From Niastella caeni (lineage in GTDB: Bacteria; Bacteroidota; Bacteroidia; Chitinophagales; Chitinophagaceae), in the NCBI RefSeq assembly GCF_004834005.1, contig NZ_STFF01000005.1, positions 310,001-374,000 of the forward strand: DNA of 64,000 nucleotides, in the 5' to 3' direction. A program made the translations under genes and the position numbers. Shown here in pieces: positions 34,524 to 43,565 of the stretch. Under the pieces are notes generated by a model. It worked only from the letters and a program-made list of their open reading frames with translations. It was not told the origin of the DNA and did not search any database. Position 1 is the stretch's first letter; every line of letters starts with the position of its first letter.

Positions 34524-35996
34524 TTATTGTGATCGCTTTGTCCAGTTGGTTGGGGTAGTTTCCACGGCCCTGACTTCCTTTTGTTTTTCGAGCCAGTATT
34601 TTAAGGCGATCATGCCTGCTAATGCCGCTTTGCTTTTTTGTTGGGCCAACAGCTTTTCGGGCGAATAATATTTTTGAACGAACTGGGTATCGAACCGGCC
34701 CGATAAAAATGCGTCGTGCTCAAAAACAAAAGTGCCGAAGGGCAACGTGGTGCTTACACCTGCAATGGTATAGTCGTTAATTGCTGCCTTCATCTTTTGA
34801 ATGGCTTCCGTACGGTTATTGCCATGTGTTATTAATTTGGCGATCATTGGGTCGTAATACACAGGAATAGCCATGCCTGCGGTATAACCATCATCTACCC
34901 GAATGCCTTCGCCGGTTGGCGTTTCATATTTCTCCAACGTACCGGTTGAAGGTAAAAAATCATTTAAAGGGTCTTCTGCATATACCCGTAGTTCAAGCGC
35001 ATGCCCATTGATGGTAATGGCTGACTGTTTGTAACGAAGTTTTTCACCCCGGGCAATTCTTATTTGTTCTTCCACCAGGTCAATGCCGGTTATCATTTCC
35101 GTAACCGGATGTTCTACCTGCAGCCGGGTATTCATTTCCAGGAAATAAAAGTTGAGCGCTTCATCTAACAGAAACTCAACGGTGCCTGTGCTTCTGTAAT
35201 TGCACGATTTGGCTACCAGCACGGCCGCTTCGCCCATCTTTTGGCGTAGCTCAGGCGTTAACACAGAAGAAGGCGATTCTTCTACTATCTTTTGATGCCG
35301 CCGTTGAATGCTGCATTCCCGTTCAAATAAATGAACAGTATTGCCATAGTTATCGGCCAGCACCTGTATTTCAATATGGCGGGGCGATGAAACGTATTTT
35401 TCAATAAAAACCGAGCCATCGCCAAACGACGACAACGCTTCGCTGGTGGCTCTTTCCATCTGTTCTTCCAGCTCACTTTCCCTGGCGGCTATGCGCATAC
35501 CTTTGCCGCCGCCGCCTGCAGATGCTTTAATAAGGATTGGATAGCCGATCTCTGCGGCTATTTTTCTGGCAAGGGGAATGGAGTCAACTGCTTTATCAAT
35601 GCCCGGCACCATGGGAATATTATATTGCTTTACGCATTCCTTAGCCGCCAGCTTGGAACCCATGATGCGCATGGCCTCGGCACCGGGGCCAATAAATGTA
35701 ATGCCGGCTTCTTCTACCTTTTTGGCAAACGCCGCGTTTTCGCTCAGGAAACCATAACCGGGATGAATACCGTCTACTCCCAACTTTTGGGCAAAGGTTA
35801 TGATCGCATCACCGTTCAGGTAAGACTGGTTTGAGGGGGCCGGGCCCAGGCAAACGGCTTCATCGGCAAATAATACATGCGGCGCCTGGCGGTCGGCTTC
35901 TGAATATACTGCCACCGATCGAATGCCCATTCTCTGTATCGTACGCATGATCCGCAAGGCAATTTCTCCCCGGTTGGCAACTAATATTTTATGCAT
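34524..35996 (-). CDS. accC: Biotin carboxylase subunit of acyl-CoA carboxylase
   Basis: A 490-residue ATP-grasp enzyme: KILVANRGEIALRIMRT at the N-terminus, the glycine-rich ATP loop KASAGGGGKGMRIA, the HIEIQVLADNYGN segment, ERECSIQRRHQK, and the active-site EMNTRLQVEHPVTE with its Arg. It carboxylates the biotin on the carrier protein with bicarbonate and ATP. The length is slightly above the ~450 of AccC because of a 40-residue C-terminal extension (LALLAQQKSKAALAG-like helix, ending TNWTKRSQ) and there is no fused biotinyl domain, which is encoded by the gene just upstream. The gap to that gene is 24 bases. Confidence 0.92.
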   Translation of the reverse strand: MHKILVANRGEIALRIMRTIQRMGIRSVAVYSEADRQAPHVLFADEAVCLGPAPSNQSYLNGDAIITFAQKLGVDGIHPGYGFLSENAAFAKKVEEAGITFIGPGAEAMRIMGSKLAAKECVKQYNIPMVPGIDKAVDSIPLARKIAAEIGYPILIKASAGGGGKGMRIAARESELEEQMERATSEALSSFGDGSVFIEKYVSSPRHIEIQVLADNYGNTVHLFERECSIQRRHQKIVEESPSSVLTPELRQKMGEAAVLVAKSCNYRSTGTVEFLLDEALNFYFLEMNTRLQVEHPVTEMITGIDLVEEQIRIARGEKLRYKQSAITINGHALELRVYAEDPLNDFLPSTGTLEKYETPTGEGIRVDDGYTAGMAIPVYYDPMIAKLITHGNNRTEAIQKMKAAINDYTIAGVSTTLPFGTFVFEHDAFLSGRFDTQFVQKYYSPEKLLAQQKSKAALAGMIALKYWLEKQKEVRAVETTPTNWTKRSQ

Positions 35997-36020
35997 CGTT
36001 TGTTTTTCTTTTGATAAACT

Positions 36021-36560
36021 TTATTCCAGTTCTACGAGTACCTGTCCTTTTTCAACAGCCTGTCCTGCTACCACAGCCACTCTTTTAATGGTTGCATCGG
36101 CATGGATCAGGATGCTGTTTTCCATTTTCATAGCTTCCAGTATCAATATCCTGTCGCCTTCTTTAACTGTTTGTCCATTGGTTACATTAATGTCCAGAAC
36201 AAGGCCGGGCATCGGCGCTTTGATCTCTTTTACCTGTTTGCCGGCGGCGCTGCCAAAACCCATTTGTTCCAACTGCTGGTCGAGCGCATCTTTGATCACC
36301 ACTTCAAATTGTTCACCGCTTATTTCAATAGTAAAAGTTTTGGTGAGCATATTGGCGTCAACCAGCCGCGCATTTACCGACTGGTGATTATTGATGCCAT
36401 TAAATTCAGTGGAGGATATGGCCACCAGGTCAAGCGCATCCAGATCGGTTTTGGCGAAGAAGAATTCGAACCCATTTACCAGTATTTTGTACGTATCGTT
36501 AGCGGGCATTGACGGGATTTTCCTGTAATTTAAGTAATTGGCGAATGCCTTTAAAAACAA
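36021..36560 (-). CDS. Biotin carboxyl carrier protein
   Basis: A 179-residue frame; the Met at residue 18 (MPANDTYKILVNG, start at 36509) is the likelier start. The C-terminal ~75 residues are a biotinyl domain with the attachment site EAMKMEN (Lys145 counted from the long start) and the flanking APMPGLV. The preceding ~90 residues are a beta-rich linker region like that of propionyl-CoA and oxaloacetate carboxylase carriers. It is the first gene of the carrier-carboxylase-carboxyltransferase operon and swings carboxybiotin between the two enzymes encoded downstream. Confidence 0.88.
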   Translation of the reverse strand: MFLKAFANYLNYRKIPSMPANDTYKILVNGFEFFFAKTDLDALDLVAISSTEFNGINNHQSVNARLVDANMLTKTFTIEISGEQFEVVIKDALDQQLEQMGFGSAAGKQVKEIKAPMPGLVLDINVTNGQTVKEGDRILILEAMKMENSILIHADATIKRVAVVAGQAVEKGQVLVELE

Positions 36561-36625
36561 AAGCGGCCGATGAGCATTTGCTGCATCGGCCGCTTTGTAA
36601 AAGCTAATATGTAGTGATGGAATGC

Positions 36626-38800
36626 TTACTTTTTGATCACTTTCTTAACGATCTTTTTGCCATTGATATCTACCTGTACAAAGTACATGCCAGCTACGAA
36701 TGTTTTTGTGTCAGGCGTAACGGTCATTACTGAATTGGTTAATGTGTTCACTGTTTTTGTGTAAAGCAGTTTGCCGGTAACATCCAGTATGTTTACCACT
36801 ACTTTCGATTGCTCCGGTGTGGAAATGCTGATGTCGAATTTTTCAGTGAACGGATTATTCAGGATCGCTACTACACTTTCCCGGGCGGTTTCACTTTGAA
36901 TGGTCACCAGGCCGCTGTGCTTATACTGGCCATCCTGGTCAACCTGTTTCAACCGGTAATATATAACCTGTCCTGCATAGTTGTTGTCGTTATAAGCATA
37001 GGAGGAACCGGTTGCTTTATTGGAAGCGGCTGTGGTGCCGATCTGCGTAAAGTCGTTTCCGTTATAAGACCTTTCTATTACGAATTCTTTAGCATTCTGT
37101 TCCGATGCTGTTTTCCAGGTTAAACGATTGGTCTTGTTTACTTTTTCTCCTTTGAAATATTCCAGGGTTACCGGAAGGGCACCGGAAATAATAAAGGCCG
37201 GGTAATCTTCTGCCTGGCCATAAGTGGGGTTATAGCATGGGCTTGAAATGGTAAAACCTCCTCCATATACAGTGGAAACTTCTTCAATTACCCGCAAACG
37301 AAGCGGAGCGTCGGTAGTAATACCGGTTGAGGGAACTGTGAATGAATTTGAATAGGTCATGTTAATGCCGGTGTTATTGATATCAGTGGCATGAAAAACA
37401 CTTTCATTGGCATCTGCAAAATCACCGTCATTGTTAAAGTCGATGTAAATTCTCACTTGTTCCCGGTTTGCGCCGTGTAACGTGAAAGTGAACGGAATAG
37501 TTCCGCCTGCCGCCATTGAAATTAAGTTGGTACAGGAGTTTGCTCTGTCAACATACCCGGTAGTATAGCCGAAGCTATTATCGTTAGCTGTGATACCTGT
37601 ATTATAGGCTTTGTTGTTTATTGTAACGTTGGCCAAACCGGCGGTACCGCTGTTTAAACCTGCTGATGCGGTTACCGGGGAACAGGTTGCTGCTGCCGGG
37701 GCTGTAAACGTTGTACCCGGATAGGATGTAGCAAGTGCATAAGAAGTGGCATAGCTACTGCGGCTGTTCAGCGACATGGCCGCCAGCATCCTGGTCTTTT
37801 GTCCGGGCGTAAACAGGGTAAAGCAGTTTGTATAGTTCATGAAGTTTCTCTCTGTTCTGATGCTATAGGAAGTACCTGTGCAGGTGTTGGTTCCGGTACG
37901 ACAGGTAAAATCAACTACACCACCTGATTGGTTATAGCTGATAGGGTCGGTGTCGCATACTCTGTCGCCTTCGGAAGCGCAGGTTGTATTGGTGGGGCAA
38001 ACAGTGTTATCAGACGATCCTTCAAACGGGTGGTACAGGTTCAGGGCGTGCCCTATTTCATGCGGCAATGTTTTTCTTCCGGTCATAAATTGGGTAGCCA
38101 GCATAACCGTACCGTCGAGGTTTGGGTAAACGCCTGGAAAATAGGCGTAGCCGGCAATGAACTGACCGGCGGTACCATCGGCGCCATCGATCTTATTAAC
38201 TACATAAATGTTGTAATACGAGGAGGGGTCCCACCGGCAGAAATTTTTTACGGCTGCATCCGAGGCCCCCAGGGCGGTGCTGGCATTTACGCCATTGGCT
38301 GTATATCCGGTGATAGAAGAACCGTCAACCCGGTCAATACCGGTAGTAGCCGTACAATTGGGACCACGGGTAGCCAGGGCAAACTGTACCTGGATCTCAC
38401 CTGCTGCATCTGAACCGGTAGGTTCCATACCTGCATAGGTTCCGGCAAACACCTGGTTCAGGTAACTGATAGCGCCAGTGATCTGTGCATCGCTTGGGTT
38501 ATAGGTAGTACCAACAGCACCGCCTGTATGTATTACGTGTACTACCACAGGTATGGTATACAGCGTAGCCTGGGTGCCTTCTACGCGCAAGGTAGATGGG
38601 TTGGCCGCTTTCCGGCTTTCCTGTTCTTTAATAATGGTTTGAAGTTGGGACTCGGTTTCCATTATCTGCTTCCGGTACTGGGGGTCGGTGTTCAATTTGT
38701 GCTTATGTACTCCATCAAATCCGCAAATAGGTTGGGCGATAGATGAGCCAGCAATTAGACATGATAATAGGGTTAGGGTTGTAAAGTAATTTTTCTTCAT
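36626..38800 (-). CDS. Secreted M43-type metalloprotease with GEVED and T9SS sorting domains
   Basis: A 724-residue protein with a signal peptide (residues 1-22, ending SIAQ). Residues about 80-370 form an M43 (pappalysin/cytophagalysin) domain with the zinc motif HEIGHALNLYH (His247, Glu248, His251, His257) and a Met-turn NFMNYT. Residues about 400-560 are a GEVED domain (RVRIYIDFNNDGDFADANES, then YGQAEDYPAFI). The C-terminal ~90 residues are a T9SS sorting tail ending FVAGMYFVQVDINGKKIVKKVIKK, preceded by a YRLKQVDQDG fibronectin-like strand. All catalytic residues are present, so an active extracellular protease is expected. Confidence 0.9.
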   Translation of the reverse strand: MKKNYFTTLTLLSCLIAGSSIAQPICGFDGVHKHKLNTDPQYRKQIMETESQLQTIIKEQESRKAANPSTLRVEGTQATLYTIPVVVHVIHTGGAVGTTYNPSDAQITGAISYLNQVFAGTYAGMEPTGSDAAGEIQVQFALATRGPNCTATTGIDRVDGSSITGYTANGVNASTALGASDAAVKNFCRWDPSSYYNIYVVNKIDGADGTAGQFIAGYAYFPGVYPNLDGTVMLATQFMTGRKTLPHEIGHALNLYHPFEGSSDNTVCPTNTTCASEGDRVCDTDPISYNQSGGVVDFTCRTGTNTCTGTSYSIRTERNFMNYTNCFTLFTPGQKTRMLAAMSLNSRSSYATSYALATSYPGTTFTAPAAATCSPVTASAGLNSGTAGLANVTINNKAYNTGITANDNSFGYTTGYVDRANSCTNLISMAAGGTIPFTFTLHGANREQVRIYIDFNNDGDFADANESVFHATDINNTGINMTYSNSFTVPSTGITTDAPLRLRVIEEVSTVYGGGFTISSPCYNPTYGQAEDYPAFIISGALPVTLEYFKGEKVNKTNRLTWKTASEQNAKEFVIERSYNGNDFTQIGTTAASNKATGSSYAYNDNNYAGQVIYYRLKQVDQDGQYKHSGLVTIQSETARESVVAILNNPFTEKFDISISTPEQSKVVVNILDVTGKLLYTKTVNTLTNSVMTVTPDTKTFVAGMYFVQVDINGKKIVKKVIKK

Positions 38801-38812
38801 AAGGGTGCATTG

Positions 38813-38848
38813 ACGATTGATAGCTTATAGTATGCATAAGTCAATCGT
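38813..38848. promoter_or_regulatory. Long imperfect palindrome between divergent genes
   Basis: ACGATTGA (38813-38820) pairs with TCAATCGT (38841-38848), and inside them CTTAT pairs with ATAAG, with a three-base bulge on the left side. It sits 13 bases upstream of the protease start on the minus strand, and 45 bases before the plus-strand acetyltransferase frame. It is a candidate operator for one or both genes. Confidence 0.5.
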
Positions 38849-38967
38849 ATTATTGTGTGGCATTGACAATATTTTAGCCCACATAATTTTTCATGCAGAC
38901 GAACGTTACCGGCCGGGAACGATTGGAAGCCTGTAAAGGGTGGATTACGTATTTTTATCTGGTGAAT

Positions 38968-39471
38968 ATGAACGTCTCAATATCATTGGCTGTGCCGGGC
39001 GATGCGGCAGCCATTGCCGAAGTGATCAGCCAGGCTGCCCGCGATCTTACAGCCAAACATGGGCAAGGTCACTGGAGCGCAGTGGCTTCTGAAAAGGGCG
39101 TACTGAGCGGCCTCAATAAAGCAAGGATCTTACTGGCAAGGAACAATGAAACCGTCATTGGTACGTTGCGGTTAACAACGTTACGACCCTGGGTCATTGA
39201 TCCTGCTTATTTTACGCCGGTGCCACGCCCCGTTTATCTGGTGGATATGGCCATACGGCCCGATTATCAGCGGATAGGTGTTGGTCGATCATTGATCGAA
39301 GAAGCGAAAAAAATGGTAACCGCTTTGGCAGGTGATGCCATCCGGCTCGATGCTTATGAAGGCGTTGCCGGTGCGGGTGGTTTCTATGAAAAGTGCGGGT
39401 TCACCGAAATGGGTCATATCGTTTATAAAACGGTACCACACATTTATTTTGAATGGTTGATAAAGAGGTAA
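38968..39471 (+). CDS. GNAT-family N-acetyltransferase
   Basis: The frame is open from 38893, but the Met at 38968 (MNVSISLAVPGDAAAIAEV) is where the GNAT fold begins, giving 167 residues. The acetyl-CoA loop QRIGVGRSLIEEA and the preceding strand VDMAIRPDY are clear, and GFYEKCGF marks the last part. The family transfers acetyl from acetyl-CoA to an amine; the acceptor cannot be predicted. It converges with the response-regulator gene two bases away. Confidence 0.83.
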   Translation: MNVSISLAVPGDAAAIAEVISQAARDLTAKHGQGHWSAVASEKGVLSGLNKARILLARNNETVIGTLRLTTLRPWVIDPAYFTPVPRPVYLVDMAIRPDYQRIGVGRSLIEEAKKMVTALAGDAIRLDAYEGVAGAGGFYEKCGFTEMGHIVYKTVPHIYFEWLIKR

Positions 39472-39473
39472 GC

Positions 39474-39854
39474 TTATACAACGGGTGGCAATAAGGCGTA
39501 CAGCGCTTTATTGAATTCTTCTGAAGAAGCGTCTTTGCAAATATATCCGTCTCCGCCAACTTCCCGGGCCCGCTTCATATATACACTACCGTTTTGCATG
39601 GAGAAAAAAAGGATCTTTATACCAGGCCATTTTTTCTTTAACTGAACAGCCGTTTCAAAGCCATTCATAACGGGCATGTTAATGTCGAGCAGGCAAAGAT
39701 CGGGAGAGGGAGAATCTTCCAGTTTGTCGAGGAACTGCTTGCCGTTCTCTGCTTCTAAGACCACTTTGTAGCCCATGCCGGCAAGTCTGAATTGTATCGC
39801 TTTACGAACCAATGCGTGATCGTCTACTACTGCAATAGTTGATTGAATTTTCAT
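39474..39854 (-). CDS. Stand-alone response regulator (receiver domain only)
   Basis: A 126-residue CheY-like receiver domain with the acidic pair Asp11-Asp12, phosphoacceptor Asp57 in LLDINMP, switch Ser85 and Lys107. Everything needed for phosphotransfer is there, but the protein ends right after the receiver fold and has no DNA-binding domain. The sequence DHALVRKAIQFRLAGMGYKVV is close to NarL-type regulators, so it may have lost its output domain or act by protein contact. No histidine kinase is encoded nearby. Confidence 0.88.
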   Translation of the reverse strand: MKIQSTIAVVDDHALVRKAIQFRLAGMGYKVVLEAENGKQFLDKLEDSPSPDLCLLDINMPVMNGFETAVQLKKKWPGIKILFFSMQNGSVYMKRAREVGGDGYICKDASSEEFNKALYALLPPVV

Positions 39855-40289
39855 AGATGCTTAATTAATGATTATGGGTTAATAATTACTGATACTTCAC
39901 CAGATAGTCCTGGGAATTACAACTGAAGACCGGAACATCCACTTTCCGGTATTTACAACCCATCGGCCCAATAAAGTGGTCAGAATTATAAACCAGCTCA
40001 AATAATGAAAATTTGGGGCCAGCAGTACACTGGTTTATACTAGGAAAGGGTAAATTTTGATCGGGAAACGTTACAGGTGATAAGGAAAGGATAAAAGCGC
40101 AGCAGATCGATCTATACTATTAAAACCAATTTGGCTATATTTTATACTAGAAGCAATTAGCCATTGATTATGAAATGAATAATAACCGGTAAGTAAATAA
40201 GGTGTAATACTTATGGTTGCGGGTATGTTTGTAGTGAAAATGAAGGCATTACAAGAAGTATCAAGGGAAAGGATGAGAAGGGAACTATC
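39855..40289. other. Intergenic region, nothing recognised
   Basis: 435 AT-rich bases upstream of the response regulator. I see no open frame with coding character, no RNA gene and no convincing repeat. Confidence 0.5.
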
Positions 40290-40487
40290 CTATTGACTGT
40301 TTAATTCATTTTGACTGCCTGAAATGGGATATCGCCGGATCTCGGCTAGCAGCTTTTTTACATTCGACCTGATGATGATAAGCTCGTTACGCGGCGCATT
40401 TTCTTTTAATGCCTTCAAAAACTTCCCTACCTCTGCCATATATTGCTTATGCAGGTTCTTTAGATATTCAGAAGTACTCTCTTTCAT
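40290..40487 (-). CDS. Small helical protein of unknown function
   Basis: The ATG at 40487 gives 65 residues (a GTG two codons earlier is possible). The peptide is helical and charged: KESTSEYLKNLHKQYMAEVGKF and LIIIRSNVKKLLAEIRRYP. Codon use looks like that of the neighbours, and there is no overlapping better frame. It is reported because it is short but plausible; no family was recognised. Confidence 0.45.
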   Translation of the reverse strand: MKESTSEYLKNLHKQYMAEVGKFLKALKENAPRNELIIIRSNVKKLLAEIRRYPISGSQNELNSQ

Positions 40488-40578
40488 ACTCACAGATTCA
40501 CTTGGTACACAACTATTTTAAAAAATATTACAAATCTTATACCGGTGCCGGTAACACTAAGAAGCCCTGGGGCCCCAT

Positions 40579-40613
40579 AAAAAAGGGGTTAAAACCCCTT
40601 CTCAATTTTTTTA
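40579..40613. terminator. Bidirectional terminator
   Basis: AAGGGG/CCCCTT (40583-40588 with 40595-40600) around TTAAAA, with an A6 run on the left and a T-rich run on the right. Read on the minus strand it follows the VOC gene; read on the plus strand it also ends in T7. Confidence 0.75.
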
Positions 40614-40753
40614 CGTATGATTTTGACAGTAAGTGTTTTATTTATTTGCCATACATGATAATCTCTAGCACAGGATTTTATTAATTGTAGAAATACCATT
40701 TAACTTGGGGAACCAGTTCCACATTCATTTTCCCCTATTACCCATATTTTGAC

Positions 40754-41227
40754 TTACGCCTGTTCGTAAGCCTGTTTTAAAGTTGCAATATCAATCTTAC
40801 TCATCTTAAGCATAGCTTCCATTACTTTAGCCGATTTCTTTGACTCTTTGCTTAACAATTGACCTAAAATGGGCGGAACAATTTGCCACGATAATCCGTA
40901 CTTGTCTTTTAGCCAGCCGCACATACTGGGTTGTCCCCCGCCCGATATTAATTTATCCCACTTTTCATCTATCTCTTCCTGGGTTTCACAATCCACCACA
41001 AAAGAAATAGCTTCTGTGAATTTGAACATAGGCCCGCCATTCAATGCAATGAAAGGATGGCCATTGAGTTCAAATTCAATCGTCATCACACTGCCTTTTG
41101 GACCAGGTCCTTTATCGCCATACCGGGCAACCGCTTTTATTTCTGAATTTTTGAAAACCGACATATAAAAATTGACAGCTTCTTCAGCATTATCATTAAA
41201 CCATAAAAAAGGAGTGATCTTTTGCAT
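40754..41227 (-). CDS. VOC-family protein, PhnB type
   Basis: A 157-residue protein with the PhnB-like form of the VOC fold: ITPFLWFNDNAEEAVNFYMSVF at the start, EFELNGHPFIALNGGP and GWLKDKYGLSWQIVPP. The last ~35 residues (LSKESKKSAKVMEAMLKMSKID) are the helix typical of the subgroup once labelled 3-demethylubiquinone methyltransferase. That label is a legacy name; no SAM-binding motif is present. It may bind a small molecule or metal; the substrate is unknown. Single gene with its own terminator. Confidence 0.85.
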   Translation of the reverse strand: MQKITPFLWFNDNAEEAVNFYMSVFKNSEIKAVARYGDKGPGPKGSVMTIEFELNGHPFIALNGGPMFKFTEAISFVVDCETQEEIDEKWDKLISGGGQPSMCGWLKDKYGLSWQIVPPILGQLLSKESKKSAKVMEAMLKMSKIDIATLKQAYEQA

Positions 41228-41364
41228 GAGTATACTTTTAGGTGTTTAACCAATGTGAATGTCATAACAAAAGTACCTGACTTATTCAGGAGGAACAGGG
41301 TGGGTTAATGACAAAATGGGGGTTGATTGCGACATTTTGGAGCCCACTCACAACTCTCCATTCA

Positions 41365-42387
41365 CTATTTCTTAGCCGGCCATTCAAATGTACGCATGCT
41401 CTGCTCCTGGTGCCATTTGGGATTTACAGGTAAAGCAGATCCTTCATTGGCGAAGATGGTAGCCAGCGTATAATTGGCGGCATCTTTATCAGTAAGCTGA
41501 TGGCTCCATTTTACGCGGTTGGCAGTAGTAGCACCGGAACCGCTGTTTTTGTATTCCGCATAAAACGTTGTGTGCTCATTGGCCGGGTTCCCCCAGTTAT
41601 TCCATCCTTCGGGCGTAATATGTTTATCCATTGTACAACGCAGGAATACGGTTTTTGAATAACTGCGCCAGGGGCGGCCCAGGTATACTTTGGTTACGCC
41701 GCTATCTGCCGTGAGTTGGCAATCCATGAACACATACCCGAACTTTTTGCCCTGCGTAGTGCTGGCAGCCGTTATATACGAGTTGGTCTTGCTGCGTATT
41801 TCGCAGTTTTGAAATACTGCCGTAGCCGGACCAAAAATAAAATCGGTAGTGCCTTCAATATAACAGTTTACAAATAATTGCCGGGCGGTTTCGCCACCGG
41901 TGTAAATAGTATCCTGGTTGCCCAGGAACCGGCAGTTGATAAAGATCGCCTGATCTGCTTCCACATGCAGGGCAACGGCTTGTCCTACAGGTCCGGCGGA
42001 ATTGGAGAACGTAATGTTCTCTGCTCTGAAACGATTGCCTACGATCTTGGCGGTGAAAGAATTGAATGTGGTGAGTTTGCCGCGGCCCGAGTAATCATTG
42101 AATACGATAATGGTTTTATCAACGCTTTCCCCAATAAAAGTTACATCGGTATTGGTGGCAGGCAATTCAATTTTTTCGTTGTACACGCCATTCTTTATAT
42201 ACAGCGTTATAGGCGCCAGCGGAAATACGCGCATGGCATCAATGGCTTCCTGAATATACTTGTAATCGCCCGAACCATCTTTAGCAACCGTAAAAACATA
42301 TTTATACTGTTGCGGATTGGCGGTTTGTGCCTGTAAAGAAGTAATACCAATAAAGGTAAGGCTTACAAAAAAAGCAAACTGTTTCAT
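41365..42387 (-). CDS. Pectinesterase
   Basis: A 340-residue secreted right-handed beta-helix (CE8 family) with signal peptide residues 1-20 (LQAQ). The catalytic set is complete: Gln136 in GQAVAL, Gln158 and Asp159 in GNQDTIY, Asp182 in TTDFIFG, and Arg238/Trp240 in LGRPWR. It removes methyl groups from homogalacturonan, producing pectate and methanol. It lies four bases downstream of the esterase gene on the same strand, so the pair is very likely co-transcribed. Confidence 0.93.
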   Translation of the reverse strand: MKQFAFFVSLTFIGITSLQAQTANPQQYKYVFTVAKDGSGDYKYIQEAIDAMRVFPLAPITLYIKNGVYNEKIELPATNTDVTFIGESVDKTIIVFNDYSGRGKLTTFNSFTAKIVGNRFRAENITFSNSAGPVGQAVALHVEADQAIFINCRFLGNQDTIYTGGETARQLFVNCYIEGTTDFIFGPATAVFQNCEIRSKTNSYITAASTTQGKKFGYVFMDCQLTADSGVTKVYLGRPWRSYSKTVFLRCTMDKHITPEGWNNWGNPANEHTTFYAEYKNSGSGATTANRVKWSHQLTDKDAANYTLATIFANEGSALPVNPKWHQEQSMRTFEWPAKK

Positions 42388-42391
42388 ATAG

Positions 42392-43402
42392 TTATTTAAA
42401 TACTCTTTTTAAAAAATCATCGATATATGTTACGGTTGGGGTGAACCAGGGTTCAAACAGGCAGAAGGAATGCGGTGCGCCTTCAAAAGTTTTTACTTCA
42501 GAATAAATATTGTATTTGTCAAGTACTTTGATATAATCATCGCGACCGGCATGCATTCTTGCTACAGCGCTGTTGATGAACAGGGTGGGCGGCGTATGCG
42601 GGCCAACATGCGTTAGCGGAGACGCTTCTTCCCATAATGCCAGGCTGTCTTTTCTCGAATAACCCAACCAGTAAGTGGCTGCAGAAGTTTTTTTGCTATC
42701 GTCGCCTTCACCGGTTTCGGGGTGTGTAAAGGAAAGCGTTCCATCTATGTCAATCACAGCATGTACAGGAGCCGGTTTCTCCCTGCGTTTCAGGTAGCCT
42801 TCAAACTTCGGATGGCCCACCGTAGTGCCCAGGAAAGCTGCCAGTTCGCCACCGGCTGAAAAACCCAATACCGCAATTTTAGCGGTGTCGATTTCATATT
42901 TGCCGGCATTTTTGACCACCCAGCGCAAGGCCGCTTTTAAGTTGTATATAGCTGCAGGGTACGATTGCTGGGTAGAAAGCAGGTACTCCGGCGTAAAGCA
43001 AACATAACCCCTGGCTGCCAGCTGCTGCGCCAGTGGATGATGCTGTGCAGGGTTACCCGACCGCCAGCCACCACCATGAATGATCACAATGGCTGTTCGT
43101 TTTTGTTTAAACCGTTCGGCAGGGTAAAAAGCGTCCAAACCCAATATGTATTTGCCATACTCACTGTATGGCATATTTCTTTTTTCGGCTATCTCTTTTG
43201 ATTTGAGCTCGGGTACTATTTGAGCTTCCGGGTGCGATTTGCGGGTATGCACAAAAGCGCTCCATGTAGTAAATGAAGTGTCGCGGTTGGGCGTGTGCCC
43301 ATTTACCCGCTGTGCCTGGGAATAAACGGCTGACGAAATGAAAAGGGACAATATACCTGCACAGGTGGAAATCCATTTACCGGCAAAGCAATTCCTGGCC
43401 AT
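42392..43402 (-). CDS. Secreted alpha/beta-hydrolase esterase
   Basis: A 336-residue protein with a signal peptide (about residues 1-29, ending VYSQ). The BD-FAE/acetyl-esterase-type motifs are present: oxyanion loop HGGGW (109-113), nucleophile Ser182 in GFSAGG and a C-terminal His311 in APHSF. Together with the pectinesterase four bases downstream, the likely role is removing acetyl (or feruloyl) groups from pectin. This is inferred from context; the sequence alone shows only an esterase. Confidence 0.83.
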   Translation of the reverse strand: MARNCFAGKWISTCAGILSLFISSAVYSQAQRVNGHTPNRDTSFTTWSAFVHTRKSHPEAQIVPELKSKEIAEKRNMPYSEYGKYILGLDAFYPAERFKQKRTAIVIIHGGGWRSGNPAQHHPLAQQLAARGYVCFTPEYLLSTQQSYPAAIYNLKAALRWVVKNAGKYEIDTAKIAVLGFSAGGELAAFLGTTVGHPKFEGYLKRREKPAPVHAVIDIDGTLSFTHPETGEGDDSKKTSAATYWLGYSRKDSLALWEEASPLTHVGPHTPPTLFINSAVARMHAGRDDYIKVLDKYNIYSEVKTFEGAPHSFCLFEPWFTPTVTYIDDFLKRVFK

Positions 43403-43565
43403 TGAGTTACGGTTTAACTGAATTGAAGTAGTTATTTATGGGTGCTATCTCCACTGGTATACAAATCTATTGAATTTGAACTCCATCCGGAGTTGAAAAA
43501 ATGACCATCGTGGTAAAAAAAACGGTATTGCTTGTTTTTAATTTATTATCCGTTAATTCGCATGT

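Noticed and set aside
37928..38413. 161-codon plus-strand frame opposite the M43 protease
   Set aside because: Antisense shadow over the catalytic domain, with no protein-like features.
41878..42336. 152-codon plus-strand frame opposite the pectinesterase
   Set aside because: Antisense of a complete enzyme gene.
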